In this document: in pieces, positions 1 through 24,180 of the stretch
How positions within the stretch are numbered: position 1 is the first letter of the stretch
Layout of the letters: each line of letters begins with the position of its first letter
NCBI RefSeq assembly: GCF_964340395.1
Contig: NC_135557.1
Span: forward strand, 7,891,709-7,924,208
Origin: Glandiceps talaboti
Lineage: Eukaryota; Hemichordata; Enteropneusta; Spengelidae
DNA length: 32,500 nt
Direction of reading: 5' to 3'
Notes under the pieces: model-generated
Told to the model about the DNA's origin: nothing
What the model saw: the letters and a program-made list of their open reading frames with translations, nothing else
The model's database searches: none
Made by a program: the position numbers and the translations under genes

Positions 1-88
1 ACTGGACTTCATGGGAGATAAATGTTTATATACTTAAAGACCTATCCAGTATAAATTAAACATTATTTTTCATTTTATTTATTGGTAG

Positions 89-1347
89 ATGCTGGTGATG
101 CACACACTGAAGCTAGTGACGGTAAGCGTTTTAGACTTAATATATTCTTGTCTTAATAATGTGTCTGCCAAAATATCTCAACATGAGTTATATGTAAAGT
201 GTAGGTAATATAGCCATACATTACATATGTATATACACTTGTATACATTTGTACATGTAATGATGAATTGAGAGTAAAATTGAAGACAATTTTCTAGTAC
301 TCTATGACATTCAATAATGTGTATGGTTTGAAATTGTATACCGCTAAATGGTCTTTTACATGTATTTTTTTCAAAAATGTGCTTACGGTGGGAGATGGAT
401 ACCCCTCCCACACCCTACACATTAGCTATCACAGAGGATGCTGTTTCTGTCCAGAAAACCTGGCTTGCTAAGTATTTTAAGTACAGTTTACAGCCCAATG
501 TGGGACTTTTATCGCAAAGCCCACATCTCTTTGTTAAACAATCTCTCCACATGATTTGTATGGTGCTGAAGATTGATTCCCACTGTTAGTTTAACACCAT
601 ACTTACAATATGTACCTGAAGTGGATCGGGTTAGGTCTGTATAATTACACATTAAAATATGTGTAGCCGGGAGGGGTCTACTAAAATTGTTAGGTTCATT
701 TCGTTGGCCGTGACAGCGCGAAAGGGGGGTGGGCGACAATTTTTTGTCCAAAATAATTTCTCCCAACCCCACTGTCAATTTTGACTCCAGCCGTATTATT
801 TCGCAATGGAAATGATGTCTCTCTAAGCTCTAAACGTTATTCGTACATAAAATGTACAAGTAGTCGCAGACATAACTTATAAACTGACTCTAACAGTAAT
901 TGACAGTCTGTAAGCTGTAATGGTTTCATCTTCACATGTATGCAAAGGCTTCCATTTTACATTTTACAAATGTTTCAGTTCTGACATTTTGAATTTCCAT
1001 GTCTGGTTCATTATTTAGGTTCACTGGGAGAATTGTCTGGGATACCGATGTACACATTCATTGTACTAGTGGCAGTGATTGTCACCATGTGTACAATTTG
1101 TTGGATATGTTGTTACTGTACTCGTATAAAGGTAGGTGTTTTAATTGTTCTAAGCCATATTCCTCACAGAGATGTTACGAATATGTAAACAGGCATCAAA
1201 ATAGAAAAAGGGAGCGGGAAGGAGGGATAGAGAAGAGAAGGTAAACACTTGAGGTTATGTGTGTGAGTGTGTGTGTGTGTGTCAAAAAGAAATTGAGAAT
1301 GAGAGACACAGAGATGACAGAGACATGGATTGAAAGTGGTTTGGGGT

Positions 1348-1423
<76 letters not shown>

Positions 1424-1665
1424 TGATAGATTTCTATTTAGACACTGAAACGGGAAAAACATATCCAAACCTGTTGAAGATGAAGACCACACTTATACCT
1501 TTACTTGTTACATGTTGTCTTATGTGTGTTTCATCACTTCTTACATAACCGGGATTATTATACATACATTATATATGTGATTCTATCTCTGTCTCTGTTT
1601 CTACTATTATATTACAGAAGAAGTCTGCAAGACAATACCAAATGGTGACGACTACACAAGCATAA
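89..1665 (+). CDS. Gene A: 3' end of a short-tailed Ig-type membrane receptor (partial, stalk-TM-tail)
   Basis: Three exons join in frame: 89-121 (33 bases, phase 1 at both ends), 1019-1131 (phase 1 to 0) and 1618-1665 (phase 0, ends at TAA). Acceptors are TAG, TAG and CAG; donors are GTAAGC and GTAGGT. The 33-base exon encodes a hydrophilic stalk ending EASD. The next exon begins GSLGELSG and runs into a transmembrane helix (YTFIVLVAVIVTMCTICWI) followed by CCYCTRIK. The last exon adds KKSARQYQMVTTTQA and stop, so the cytoplasmic tail is very short and has no signalling domain. No Ig domain is visible; the first exon opens in phase 1, so the ectodomain must lie left of the window. The Ig assignment is inferred from gene B, which has the same 33-base stalk exon, the same phases and a Cys-rich TM/tail junction. 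The nearest poly(A) signal I see is AATAAA at 1867. Confidence 0.7.
122..1018 (+). other. Intron of gene A, no gene seen
   Basis: AT-rich intron between the stalk and TM exons. Short open frames here show no domain, hydrophobic pattern or splice logic. A G/C-richer stretch near 660-780, with short G and C runs, may be an old repeat fragment but matches nothing I recognise. Confidence 0.5.
1262..1420. repeat. (GT)n and long (GA)n microsatellites in gene A intron
   Basis: A short GT run near 1262-1281 is followed by a near-perfect GA run of about 35 units at 1350-1420. It lies in the intron between the TM exon and the last exon of gene A. Apparent proteins of Arg-Glu or Ser-Leu repeats on the two strands are products of this repeat. 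Confidence 0.95.
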
Positions 1666-2676
1666 AGACTTTATCAATTATGGCCTTTGTATGGTAGACT
1701 AACTGTACAATTAATGTTTTACATGTATTCAAATTTCACTTGCTTGAAGTAAATATGTGACGGGTGTTTCTTTTTCAAACAAGCGACAAAGTTACTGCAT
1801 ATTATTAAAGAAAATCAGAACAATGCGTCTCGTATGGGTTTCTTGAACTTACTACGACCGAATGTAAATAAATAAATACATATGTACTGAAGATATGATG
1901 CAAGGAATAAACGTCAATGAAGAATATAGTCACTTCCATGGCGGTGTTTGTGAAAGTTTTGACTCCACTATTTGATATATGTATATGCATTGTAAGCTGC
2001 TTTGCGTAATCGTATGTGGGGGGCGGGGTGTATGTGGTGTTGGGGGTGGGGTGTATTTGTGGATGTGACATTTGTGTGAATTATCATGTGTGTGTGTTCG
2101 TTGTGTGCATACATATGCTTCTGTATATTGACTGTGTTGTATGGAGTTTGTTTATGTTTGCAGTGGGCACAGAGATGGGGAGGAGGGAAGATATAGAAAA
2201 GAAAGTGAAAAATGTGTATTGTTTTCAAAGTCCAGCTACTACAATGGTAAGGAAACAAGCAGAATGTACGGCACAAAGCGGGGGGGGGGGGCTGGAGAAA
2301 ATAGTGTGGTTATCTTTTTCGCAGTCCCCCTTCCATTTCCGATCTCAAATAATTTGATGCCCCCCCCCTCCTAAATTAACCCAAAACTTTTCGTAGCCCC
2401 AAAGGTTACACAGATTTTTATATTTGCAATTATACGGTAACCACCCTATCCCGTATTTGGGAGGTGTGCAGGTGTATGGTACACTACATTGAACTAACAG
2501 TGACAATCGACAGCATCAAATAGTTTCAACGGAGAGGGGGAACGACGTGAACAAAGAATATTAACAAACGCTCTGTATTTTGAACAAGATAATTATTCTC
2601 CGATCACGAATAGAAATGGTACCGTAGAAATAAATACATAACATAGTGGCGCGCTTTAAATGAATCATTCGTCATT
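1666..2676. other. Spacer downstream of gene A, no gene seen
   Basis: Contains poly(A)-signal-like AATAAA at 1867, a GT/GGGGTG-rich stretch near 2010-2110, a G run at 2281-2290 and a C run near 2362-2369. No convincing coding sequence. The part after about 2380 may be leader or LTR sequence of the gag element that follows, but I could not define a terminal repeat. Confidence 0.5.
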
Positions 2677-4327
2677 ATGGACACATCAAATTATAAACCA
2701 GAGATTGACAATGTACCACAGCATAGAACGAGCGAGTTTATGACACCGCAAAATAACCCCCCCCCCCCTTGATCGCTAGTATTAACTTGCTGGACGCTAT
2801 ATACAACACAACCTGTTGTAAGTCAAGGTAGTAGTAGAGTACAAGATGCTAGGTACACACCCTCATCGAATAGTGACACATTTGTACATAACAAGGAGCT
2901 AGACCCAAGCAAAGGTCTAATGACAATAACACTCATTTATTGTCAAACAATATTAATTCCTTCAACTTCTGAGCCCTTAAGAATGAACTGCGTAGGTCGA
3001 AAAGTACACCAATATTGGGAGAAATCGACCAACATTCAGCACCGTTCAACCGAAATGACGCCCTCAACAGGCCGACATAGACACATATCCCACAGTTTGG
3101 ATAATGATCGATGTGTTGTCCACGATAATCAACGACTAAATGAGTGTGGAAATAACTCGTGTGTAAACGTTCGCGTCAAATACTGGAGTAAACAGTCCAT
3201 CCAACCAATTAATGTTGGGAGTATACAACACAGACCATTCTCCTAGTAGGGGGCTGCATACTCAAAATATATTATGAGTGCTGGACATTATTCATTGCTA
3301 GTTACAATATAAGAGGAAAAACAAAAGTATCACACAAGTCAAACATCGAACGCTTTGGGACGCTATGATAATGGTCTGCCTATACACATGACCCCCCCAG
3401 CCAACAATGTTATAGACCTCAAAACAGTAATTATCAGGCCGACATGCCGCAAAATGTGTCGCCCTCTACGTCAACAGTGTGGTAATAGCAACAGCCAACC
3501 CTCTAGGCACTCCTGCTGTCTGTCAACTGGATGTAGTGGTACACCTGTGATGCATTGCAGTGGTAACCATGACTACCAGTATTATGTAAGGGATAACAAC
3601 CAGAGTAGTCTGGACTACCAGTATAACAGAAGTTATAATAATTATGATGCTGACATATAACAATGGTGACCAAGCGCAAGTTTGTGAAACTGATTCATCA
3701 CCATGGTTACCACAAAATCCCGACTATTCAAATGAATGGTGTGCCAAGTCCACCAATGAGGAGTCTGCATGCCTGTTGATAAGCAACAATTTGAGGACTA
3801 TGGAATTCATTTTCCAATAAAACCAACTGTAACACCTGATAGATTTGATGGAGACAAACCATGGAGAGACCATATCAACCAATTTGAATTCTGTGCCAAA
3901 ACAAAAAAGTGTCATTCAGAAGGCATAGTTTTTTGCTGCTTCACTTCGTGGACCAGCCCTTAAAAAGAATACCAGACATTCACAGCATTAGATATTCTGA
4001 CCTTGTGGAATTGTTGAAGCAACGTTACGGAACCATGGGACAGGCCGACAAGTATTTGTGGCAACTACGTAGCCGACAGAGACGAAGTGATGAATCACTA
4101 GCTGAATTAGGACAAGCTATTCAAGAACTAACTGAATTAGCATATCCTGGACTACCAAGTGAAGCTATTGATCGTATAGCAAAACAACAATTGCTGAAGC
4201 TATTCCAAAGAAAGAAATCCGGATGGATCTTCATAGGGAGCACCCTTGCACACTAGAGGAAGCTATTAGGGCTGCTGTCTCTATTGAGGCTTACATTCAG
4301 ACTGAAATGGAACAAAACTGCAAATAA
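2677..4327 (+). pseudogene. Degenerate LTR-retrotransposon gag remnant
   Basis: The best-conserved part is 3769-4327. It shows the pattern of Ty3/gypsy-type Gag core regions: a 'DRFDGDKPWRDHI.QFE' segment near 3838-3890, then 'YSDLVELLKQRYG' near 3990-4030, 'ESLAELGQAIQEL' near 4095-4130, and a 'HPCTLEEAIRAAV' segment near 4240-4280 that ends at a stop at 4325-4327. These pieces lie in three frames, with shifts near 3950 and 4200, so the gene is broken. Upstream, a possible start at 2677 opens a Pro/Asn/Gln-rich frame that shifts at a C run (2757-2768); more low-complexity frames run to 3245 and 3355-3660. I read these as the variable N-terminal part of the same gag, with less certainty. No protease, RT or integrase follows: the sequence changes abruptly to another element near 4328. 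Confidence 0.65.
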
Positions 4328-5230
4328 ACTGAGAATTCACCATGGGGTAAAAATGCAACTTGTTATTTTGGGCATTTGTTAAGCTGGATTTATACACATG
4401 GTAATGGCATTTTCATTTGTGGTGATTTGAGGTCTCCCCGTTAGTTCATTTGAATGATAATATTAATGATATTGATGTCATTCCAAACAGACATCCAATT
4501 GATTAAATTGTTTATCAAAGCGGGCGTGACTTTCAAGAGTTTTTTTGCTTGAAATGAAGCTTTGTGTTAATTCTAAATGGAAGATGTAATATTCGAAGCG
4601 ATAATTTCACCACCATCTCTACCAAGGGAACAAAAACTGTTGTTGACTATACCCGTGTGATGATAAGTTTCATTTTTGTGCTAATTCTAATGTAGTTACA
4701 ATGCAGTCTGTAATTTATGAATATAGTTTATATAATTTGCTAGGTGACAGGTGTAAAGTCCAAGACCATTCCTTTCTTTTTGTTGACTTTGTTTTACCAT
4801 CCTATATTAATTAACGCAAATAGTAATCGTACTACGGACCAAGGTTCCCGTACTCGTCGAACGAAAGTAAAATATCGACTTAGTTAGATTTCATCGAACT
4901 TTTTATCGTCCGACGTTACAAGAAATACTTTATTAGAAATCATCACAAAGATAGAAAACTGGAAATAGACACAGATTGAAAATTACTACGTTTATCAAAA
5001 CTATAATTATGTCACTGTAAACGGTATTGATAAAATGGATAAATGGGCTATTACAAAATCTGATTGCTCTAAACAGTACGGTACGGAAGATATTTCGTTC
5101 TCGAAAACAGCATTGGAACCATACACTCACATCCCCATGGAACACTATAAAAGAAAAAGAAAAGGCGTTTATACGATTCAGAGACCATGTAGTAACGATG
5201 ATAATAATAGCACAATAGCGATTAACAGTT
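4328..5230 (+). mobile_element. Decayed endonuclease-type retroelement fragment, copy 1
   Basis: Starts at GAGAATTCACCATGG and aligns by eye, collinearly, with the better-preserved copy at about 24575-25430: the same CATTTTCATTTGTGGTGATTTGA stretch in part, the same GATAATATTAATGATATTGATG-like core, and the same ending around CACTATAAAAGAAAAAGAAAA. Frames are full of stops, but 'FICGDL' of the endonuclease/exonuclease/phosphatase fold can still be read near 4411. It abuts the gag remnant directly, so one element was cut by or joined to the other. No reverse transcriptase part is present. Confidence 0.65.
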
Positions 5231-5546
5231 CGCCATAGCATCAGTTGTAGAATATACATGCATGTGTTGTCCTCAACAGTCGACAGTCTGACATTTTTTT
5301 ATTATTATTATATTATAATTATTAATATTATTTAATTTCTTACAAGTGCACTACAGTACATCCGTGTGCTCTTTACACAACTAAACTGATAAATTACAAA
5401 ATATAATAAACAGCAAAGATTTTGTGAAAGAGGTAAGCCGACACGTGAGGGCGCACTACTAAACCCGACCTGCTTTACAGACTAAACTAAAAGTTGCATT
5501 GATTTTATAATCCATGTTTGTCAGTTAGAGGTGTTTAATTCAGTAT
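5231..5546. other. AT-rich spacer between element copy 1 and gene B
   Basis: Very AT-rich (TTATTATTATATTATAAT-type sequence near 5298-5335) with no gene seen. I looked here on the minus strand for a last exon of gene B resembling the final exon of gene A and did not find one. Confidence 0.5.
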
Positions 5547-5609
5547 TCACATGACATTGATAGTTTGTATCTTGTTTATTATGACGTTCATGCCTTTACA
5601 CATATGTAC

Positions 5610-8600
5610 CTTTGAATCCTGCTTGCCTGTCTTGTTCTGGTGACGTTGAGGGCGACATTGACGACAACAACACAAAATGCAAATTATCAAAAAGATGACA
5701 CTTATAGCTCCTGCCGCAATAGCTACAGAGGTAGGCAATCCATACAATCCAGCCGTTGAATCTACAAAGATGAATACTGTGTTAACAGATCACTAACATT
5801 TATGTCTTTAAGTGCTCGAATTTCATTCCTTCAGATAATTTACACTGAAGGGTATCGGCAGACGGGAATCATGATTATTCAGTTAACAACTTGAACATAG
5901 TATGTCTACTGACTCCCATGATGCAATAGCCCATAGCAAAGATACCTTATAAAAGAACAATATTAACTTGATGTTTCTCTGTAATCGCTAGTAATTGTAA
6001 TTGATGCGTCACCATGAAGTGACTCTCCAGAACCCATAGTTAATAAAAATGTCTCTATTTCCTGGAGTTTATTGGCATTCCACTTTATAGCCGGAACATG
6101 CATACATGAATGTACATCATCTTTATATCGGGCATTCATGTCAATACCAGTGGTTATCATCTCTCTTGTGTCTTAGCAACGCATGTAAAGCAATGTCCTA
6201 CAATTACAGAAGATATCAAAATTAAGGCTATACTAGGGAATCTAAGCATATTCCTATCCTAAGAAAGACGTACTTCTTAACTCAAAACTATTAATATTAA
6301 AATTGTTGGAATGAACTAAATTTCTTACCATCACTAGCTTCACAATTTGAATTGTCTGCACCTATCAGGGAAGAAATAAGAAATCTGTCAAGTTCATCAA
6401 CGTTCCTTTTATCATATCAAATTTCATCATCTCAATGTTCTCTTTTCTTTACTGGTGGTAACTTTTTCAGTTTCCGGAATTACACACATGTATTTTACTA
6501 ATTCTATACTTAATACTTACTCCTTTTGTCTATAAACGTTTACTGAAGTACACAAATATATGCAAATCTTTACCAGTTATGTAGAGACTACTGACTAATA
6601 TTTTAGTGACCAGAAATGCCTGTTGGCACAGTCACAAGCTTCAAGGAATTGTCTATCACGTAGTCAAGTCAACATATGGAATGACCCATCACTAATTGCA
6701 ACACAATTTATTTCATTATCATCAGATTGGTCCTTATAATGACATACTAATAACTGTCTACTACAATCTAAGTGGTGGAACAGTATCTAATTTGCATAAA
6801 TCCAACATGGTCGCCAAAATAGCTTTTTTCAATAATATAATATCGAATTTCCACTTTTATTAACCATACTGAAGTGATTATCCATGTAGTTTGAATTGAG
6901 GAATAAGTATTTGTGACGACTAGTCTATTATGCAGACACCGGTAAACATTTGTATGGGAGCTGTACTTCTCAATTTTAACAAAGGATAATTATACACATA
7001 CAATCCTACATATGCTTTTCCCAAGTGACCAATATCTCGTCATGATTATCCTACCTCTATGTATAGAGTTAAAGGATGTTATAGGGAACAAAGACGAGGT
7101 TGGTTTAATCTTAGCTGCATTTTTAGTACCCGATAGGGATAGGGGGCCTACCTAGAAAAGTGGTTTTCAGCAACCCTACATGTGCAACATCTCTACACTA
7201 GAGTATTCAGATTGGTAAGACCAGATTAGATGCGATGACACGAGTAGAAGTCATTCGTCTGTAATAAGGTACGCCGTGAAGGGGCGCCCTCACACATCGA
7301 TCAACCCTGGAGAGAGCAGGCCGATGTTTGGTTGGAGCGACACTACATATATTAAGTCTTCAAAGTAGGGTATTCCTAATTTCTTTAGCCCTTGCCTAAA
7401 TACTGCTGAGGCTATTGTCCACAGAGGTTAGGAGCTCTTAAAGTTGTTGTGCATGTCGCCCTCTTTTCCCATTTAATTTAATAAAGGAATCGCCCTTTTG
7501 GAATTTCGATATAGCTTCACGTTTGTGTTATAGAAATATGTCTAAGTACTCACCCCCTATCACATTCAATGTTGTCGAGTACTGTACTATGTTGTCCTTC
7601 GCTCTATTAAGTTCCGCAGTGCATTTGTAAACACCCTCGTCTGATAAATCAACTTTGTAAATTTTGAGGATTGTCATCGCTTCGTCTATGAAATACTTGT
7701 TGTCTTCCACGTACTTGTCAGCCCCTGATACAAATTTCTGAGCGACAAATGAATTATCTTTCGTACTCCATCTAACTGTAACGACCTTGTCAACTGTGTC
7801 TATAGCAAGACACGTCAGATTGACTGTCGCTCCCACCGAGACATCAACAGTTTTGGTTTCTGTTGTGATAGTGACTACTGTAATGTATACAAATTAAATG
7901 CGATATAGAAGTGTCTATTAATTAGAATGTCTTGTGGTGGTGGTGGTGGTGGTGGTGGTGGTGGTGGTGGTGGTGGTGGTGGTGGTGGCGGTAGCGGCGG
8001 TAATGATAGTGCTAATGGTGATGTGGTGGTTTGTTGTTGTTGATGTTGGCACCGGTGTGATGGGGAGATAGATGGTGGTGGTGGTGGTGGTGGTTCTGGT
8101 GATGGTGGTGGTGGTGGTGGTGGTGGTGGTGGTGGGCACAGAAATTGGAGGTGATAGCGGTGGAGTGAGGGTGGTGTTGGTAGGGGTTAAGATTGATGGG
8201 ATGGTGGTGGAAGGCCTGTTATGGGGTGCTAGGGTGAGGTGAGGTGCCACTGATGGTTAAATAACTTAAAGAAATATTGCTACACATCGACTACTCTATA
8301 AAATATCACTATAGATTACAACAAGCTACACATTTAGACAATGTCGAAACTGATTGTATAAGTGTCGATGTAATGTTTTCAAGAGGGGAATGAATTGCGA
8401 CAATAAATTATTGGACTTATGTACACATAAAACAATCACATGTTGCTAGGTCAACAGTGGCTGGGATAGACTAGTGTTGTTTGTATAAATTTAATATATC
8501 ATTAAAAAAACATTATACATTTAATACAAATTTCAGTCGGTAATACAGGATCAAAAAATTGCTATTGCACTACAAAAATCTCGTTCCTTACACATTTCAG

Positions 8601-9067
8601 TTGGTCTCGGACCAAACGACCGACCGACCGACGTAAATTTGGCACACTGGTCATTAAGACCGACAAGTTGCTATAACTCTGCAAACTATTGATCCTTACG
8701 GAAATATGTTAGTCCTTGACCAAATGACCAACGTGAGTTTCGCAAACTAACAGTGACCCCTGTTTTTTTCCGTGATTATAACTGAGATTGTGTTTAAATT
8801 TTCTTGACCAAAAGTTACAGCAAATGTACAACACTCCTACGTTTATTTCATTTACGAGGAGACTATATTTTCCGACAACGTCCGAAATTTGAGACAGGTG
8901 GAGCTTTTAGATATACCAATAGTACATACAATCCAAATTCAGTGTTGTCTTCTACGCTCAAAAATAAGCTTTACATTTTTTCCGATACACAAAGTGAGTT
9001 TTAATAAGTATATGTACATACCGTTGACTGCAACTAACAATAACGCCGATACAACTTGCCAAGCCAT
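5610..9067 (-). CDS. Gene B: small type I receptor with one Ig domain and short tail
   Basis: Four exons in transcription order: 9067-9022 (ATG, signal peptide MAWQVVSALLLVAVN, phase 1 end), 7877-7554 (Ig domain, phase 1-1), 6361-6329 (33-base stalk exon, phase 1-1) and 5761-5610 (TM exon, ends phase 0 at GTACAT). Donors are GTATGT, GTGAGT, GTAAGA and GTACAT; acceptors are CAG or TAG. The joined product is about 185 residues before the last exon. The Ig domain (about 20-122) has C38 in 'NLTC', W52 in 'VRW', and C101 in 'DEGVYKC', the classical B, C and F strand positions. The stalk ends EASD, as in gene A. The TM helix (about 148-165) is followed by CCCRQCRPQRHQNK. The 3' end is unsure: I found no clear last exon. 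Reading through the donor stops at 5547-5549, with an AATAAA on the minus strand shortly before that stop. Confidence 0.85.
7934..8215. repeat. (TGG)n trinucleotide tracts in intron 1 of gene B
   Basis: Three TGG-rich blocks at 7934-7987, about 8071-8092 and 8098-8134, separated by related but diverged sequence. They lie about 55 bases upstream, in the sense of gene B, of the acceptor of its Ig exon. The Thr-rich open frame on the minus strand (7918-8250) is the repeat read as (ACC)n. Confidence 0.9.
8216..9021 (-). other. Remainder of intron 1 of gene B
   Basis: AT-rich intron with no recognisable gene. Near 8600-8760 there are two loosely repeated blocks containing 'GACCAAA(C/T)GACC' motifs, possibly an old short tandem duplication. 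Confidence 0.4.
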
Positions 9068-10560
9068 TTTATCAATCGAAACTAAATTCTATCATAATGT
9101 TTGAGTCACCAGATATTTTAATACCTTGAGTGGATTCCACGAAACAAAGCTATTGTTTAAATTCCGTTGGACGACATTTACGGTAGGGGGCGGTATTTAT
9201 TATACGACGCAGTATATAGTAGTTATCTCGTTGCTCGCTTTCAGCGCGTAATAATCGCCAGGACTACAGAGATAAACCGTACCGTACTTCACGTCATGAT
9301 TACTGAGTTATCTACTCCTAAGGAAACGACACAAGAGAACGCATGAGGCAGGTAACGTTGTCATTTTTCTCATATATTGTGGTTCACTGGTATGGATGCA
9401 AACATGACTCGTGAGTACATGTAGCCATTATGTTAGTATACACGTCTACGTAAGGTCAGTCGTTAGATATCACTCAAATATTCCAGTAGCCACGTTAGGG
9501 TTGTGTGTCAAAGGCGGTGTGTACTCACTGATAGCAACCGAACGGTCGTTGCTGTGGTATCCGGCACAGACGATTGCCGTTTATATATGTAAAAAAATAC
9601 ATACAAAATTCGACGAAACTGCAATATGACGTTCACCAAGTATTTCATCGGAAAACTAAAATTTGCTTGTTCTTGACAGTCGTTCAAAATGTGTATGTGT
9701 TATTAAATGGTGACACAGGGATCGTTTTGATTAAAACAATATGATAACGACGTCTGTTTGTATTATGTCAAAGGTCATATAGGTGTTATTGCCTAGTACC
9801 TAAGGCCACGTTATTGTCTCGCATACGAGTGACTGAATTTACCTCAAGCCTGAAAAGAAATATTTTAATACGAAAAAATTTCAAAATTTCATTGAGTGAC
9901 TGGGTTGGTGAGTGGGTGGGTGGGTGGGTGGGTGGGTGAGGCAGTCAGTCAGTCAGTCAGTCAGTCAGTCAGTCATCCAGTCAGTCAGAGAATGAATCAG
10001 TCAGTCAGTCAGTCAGTCAGTCAGTCAGTCAGTCAGTGACTCAGTCAGTCAGTGAGTCAGTGTGTGAGTGAGTGAGTGAGTCAGTCAGTCAGTCAGTCAG
10101 TCAGTCAGTCACAATTGCAGCGTGGAACTACATTATAATGACTTCACGTCACCACCTACCTCTGTGCAGTTATCACAACATCTTCATCAGATACTCTAAG
10201 GTCAGTGTAAGGTTAAGCGTGCTCAACAAACAAATACTTTGGCATACATGTCTTATTCTTTGAAAGAACTCCGAACGAGAAATCGTATGTCTGACAACTC
10301 AGGTTCGAAGTGAACAAATACCTGGTACGTTATGGCAAAAGTTGCAATGCCCGCATGCTCGGTGTCCTTGACAGCTGTTAATGACCAGATAACGAGATTA
10401 CTCTTTAGTCGTTTTACACGTCATTCCTTCAAGCGAGACACACATACTTTTTACGTTTAGGTAAAGAGGTCATCAGTATTACCACAGTCACTTGTGTGTT
10501 ATTATTCTATTCCAGGATAATAATACACTACCGCCATGTATCTATGCAGGCATGGCAACA
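9068..10560. promoter_or_regulatory. Head-to-head spacer between genes B and C, with 5' UTR exon of gene C at its right end
   Basis: Genes B (minus) and C (plus) start on opposite sides of this interval, so it should hold both promoters; no clear TATA box or initiator could be assigned. It carries a tetranucleotide array at 9910-10111. At the right end, the GTAAGT donor at 10562 and the AACAG acceptor ending at 10695 imply a non-coding 5' exon of gene C ending at 10561. That exon contains a short upstream ATG (10536) whose frame stops soon after the junction. Confidence 0.45.
9910..10111. repeat. (GGGT)n / (CAGT)n tetranucleotide arrays
   Basis: GGGT units at 9910-9938 are followed by interrupted CAGT units from 9942 to about 10111, with variants such as CAGTGACT and GAGT. 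Located in the divergent spacer between genes B and C. Confidence 0.95.
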
Positions 10561-10720
10561 GGTAAGTACTATGGCATGCATGAAAACGAATAAATACTTT
10601 GTTCGTTATTTGAGATGTAAAAAAAATTGAAGTCTTTCCCCTCTTGTTGTGAAAAACATACAATGTTTTTTTTTTGTTTCACTTTCTCGCAACAGGATTG
10701 AATGATGACATAACGTTAAG

Positions 10721-22993
<12,273 letters not shown>

Positions 22994-24180
22994 GTGTGCG
23001 AACATTAAGCGGCTATGTGGATGAGAAATTGGTATTAGGTTAGAGGTTGAACTAAAGAAATAGCTCTCGGATATGAAAGTCCGTATTTGCAACTCAATAA
23101 ATTTCAGATATTGCTTACAAATCTGGATAAACATAAGTAATCAATTCTGCACTAGTAAATGCAAGTAAGCAAGCTATTTATGCATCACGAACTCGAAGTT
23201 TCAATACATGAGAAAATAACAGATACATGGGCAGACGGGACCTTATCTCGGGATTGTGTTTACGCAGTTTATTTACAAATCACTACTCATATGTACAGTA
23301 TGGACTCTATGTTTTCAAAAAAAAAATTCAACAGAAAACAAAGTAAAGTTTTTCAGTGGTTAAAATCCAACATCAATACCCATTTCTCATCCATATGGGA
23401 ACTTCAATTGTTTTTTATGCGCTATTGAAATATAGACAGCAAGTATCATTTACACAAAATGATATTTTCCGACAGTACAGGTACTTACCAAAATATTCCA
23501 TGATCAAGGCAATCAGAAAGGAAATTATGTTAATGCTTTAATTGTTTGAGTAGCTTTTCACTGAGCAGTTTAAAAAAAATGTAGTATATATAATATATAA
23601 AGATATACGTAATATAATCTTCTAATCATGCTTATAATGATGTTATTGTATCCGAGTACTTTAATACATATCAATGATAAACAAATAAAGTGTTGGAAGT
23701 TTACCTTTTATTTTAAATAACATTAATAACGATTAATAAGCTCACTACAGCGGAAACTGAGCGTTTAGCTAACTATGCTAGACATTTATAATTATTGATA
23801 TTCGATGGGGTAGATTTTTATGAGCGGGTGATGGTTGTGCCTTTTTTGTATTGATATAACCACCTCTACTCAAGAAAGTATAAACCCCACAATATACTCA
23901 TGGACGTTATCAGAAATGCCTCCCTACTGTGAATACAATTAAACCAACGTCCATTCCATTGTTTATTTTTAAATGAACCTGTCACAGCAATAGGTTCAGT
24001 TTGTACCATTCATCTCAGATAACTATCTGAAAGTTCGGTTTCCCTTGTTGTATATTAATGAGATACTTGTGTACTTTCTATAACTGTTAGAGTTTTAATG
24101 TTTGTTAACTCCTACATAACACTATTAATATCATTATTTTCTTTCACAATATATACGATTGAAATCTTCACTTTATGTAA
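22994..24180 (+). other. 3' flank of gene C, with probable 3' UTR
   Basis: AATAAA hexamers at 23096 and 23684 are candidate poly(A) signals. Open frames at 23159-23428 and 23356-23541 have no recognisable domain and no splice context. The rest is AT-rich with nothing seen. Confidence 0.45.

Noticed and set aside
1196-1548. Arg-Glu and Ser-Leu repeat proteins
   Set aside because: The GA microsatellite read on both strands within a gene A intron.
5963-6160. Protein-like 65-residue frame in the gene B intron as an extra exon
   Set aside because: The only nearby acceptor-like site puts a stop codon before this frame in the required phase, and the flanking exons already join in frame without it.
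7918-8250. Thr-rich 110-residue open frame on the minus strand
   Set aside because: It is the TGG trinucleotide repeat read on the other strand, inside intron 1 of gene B.
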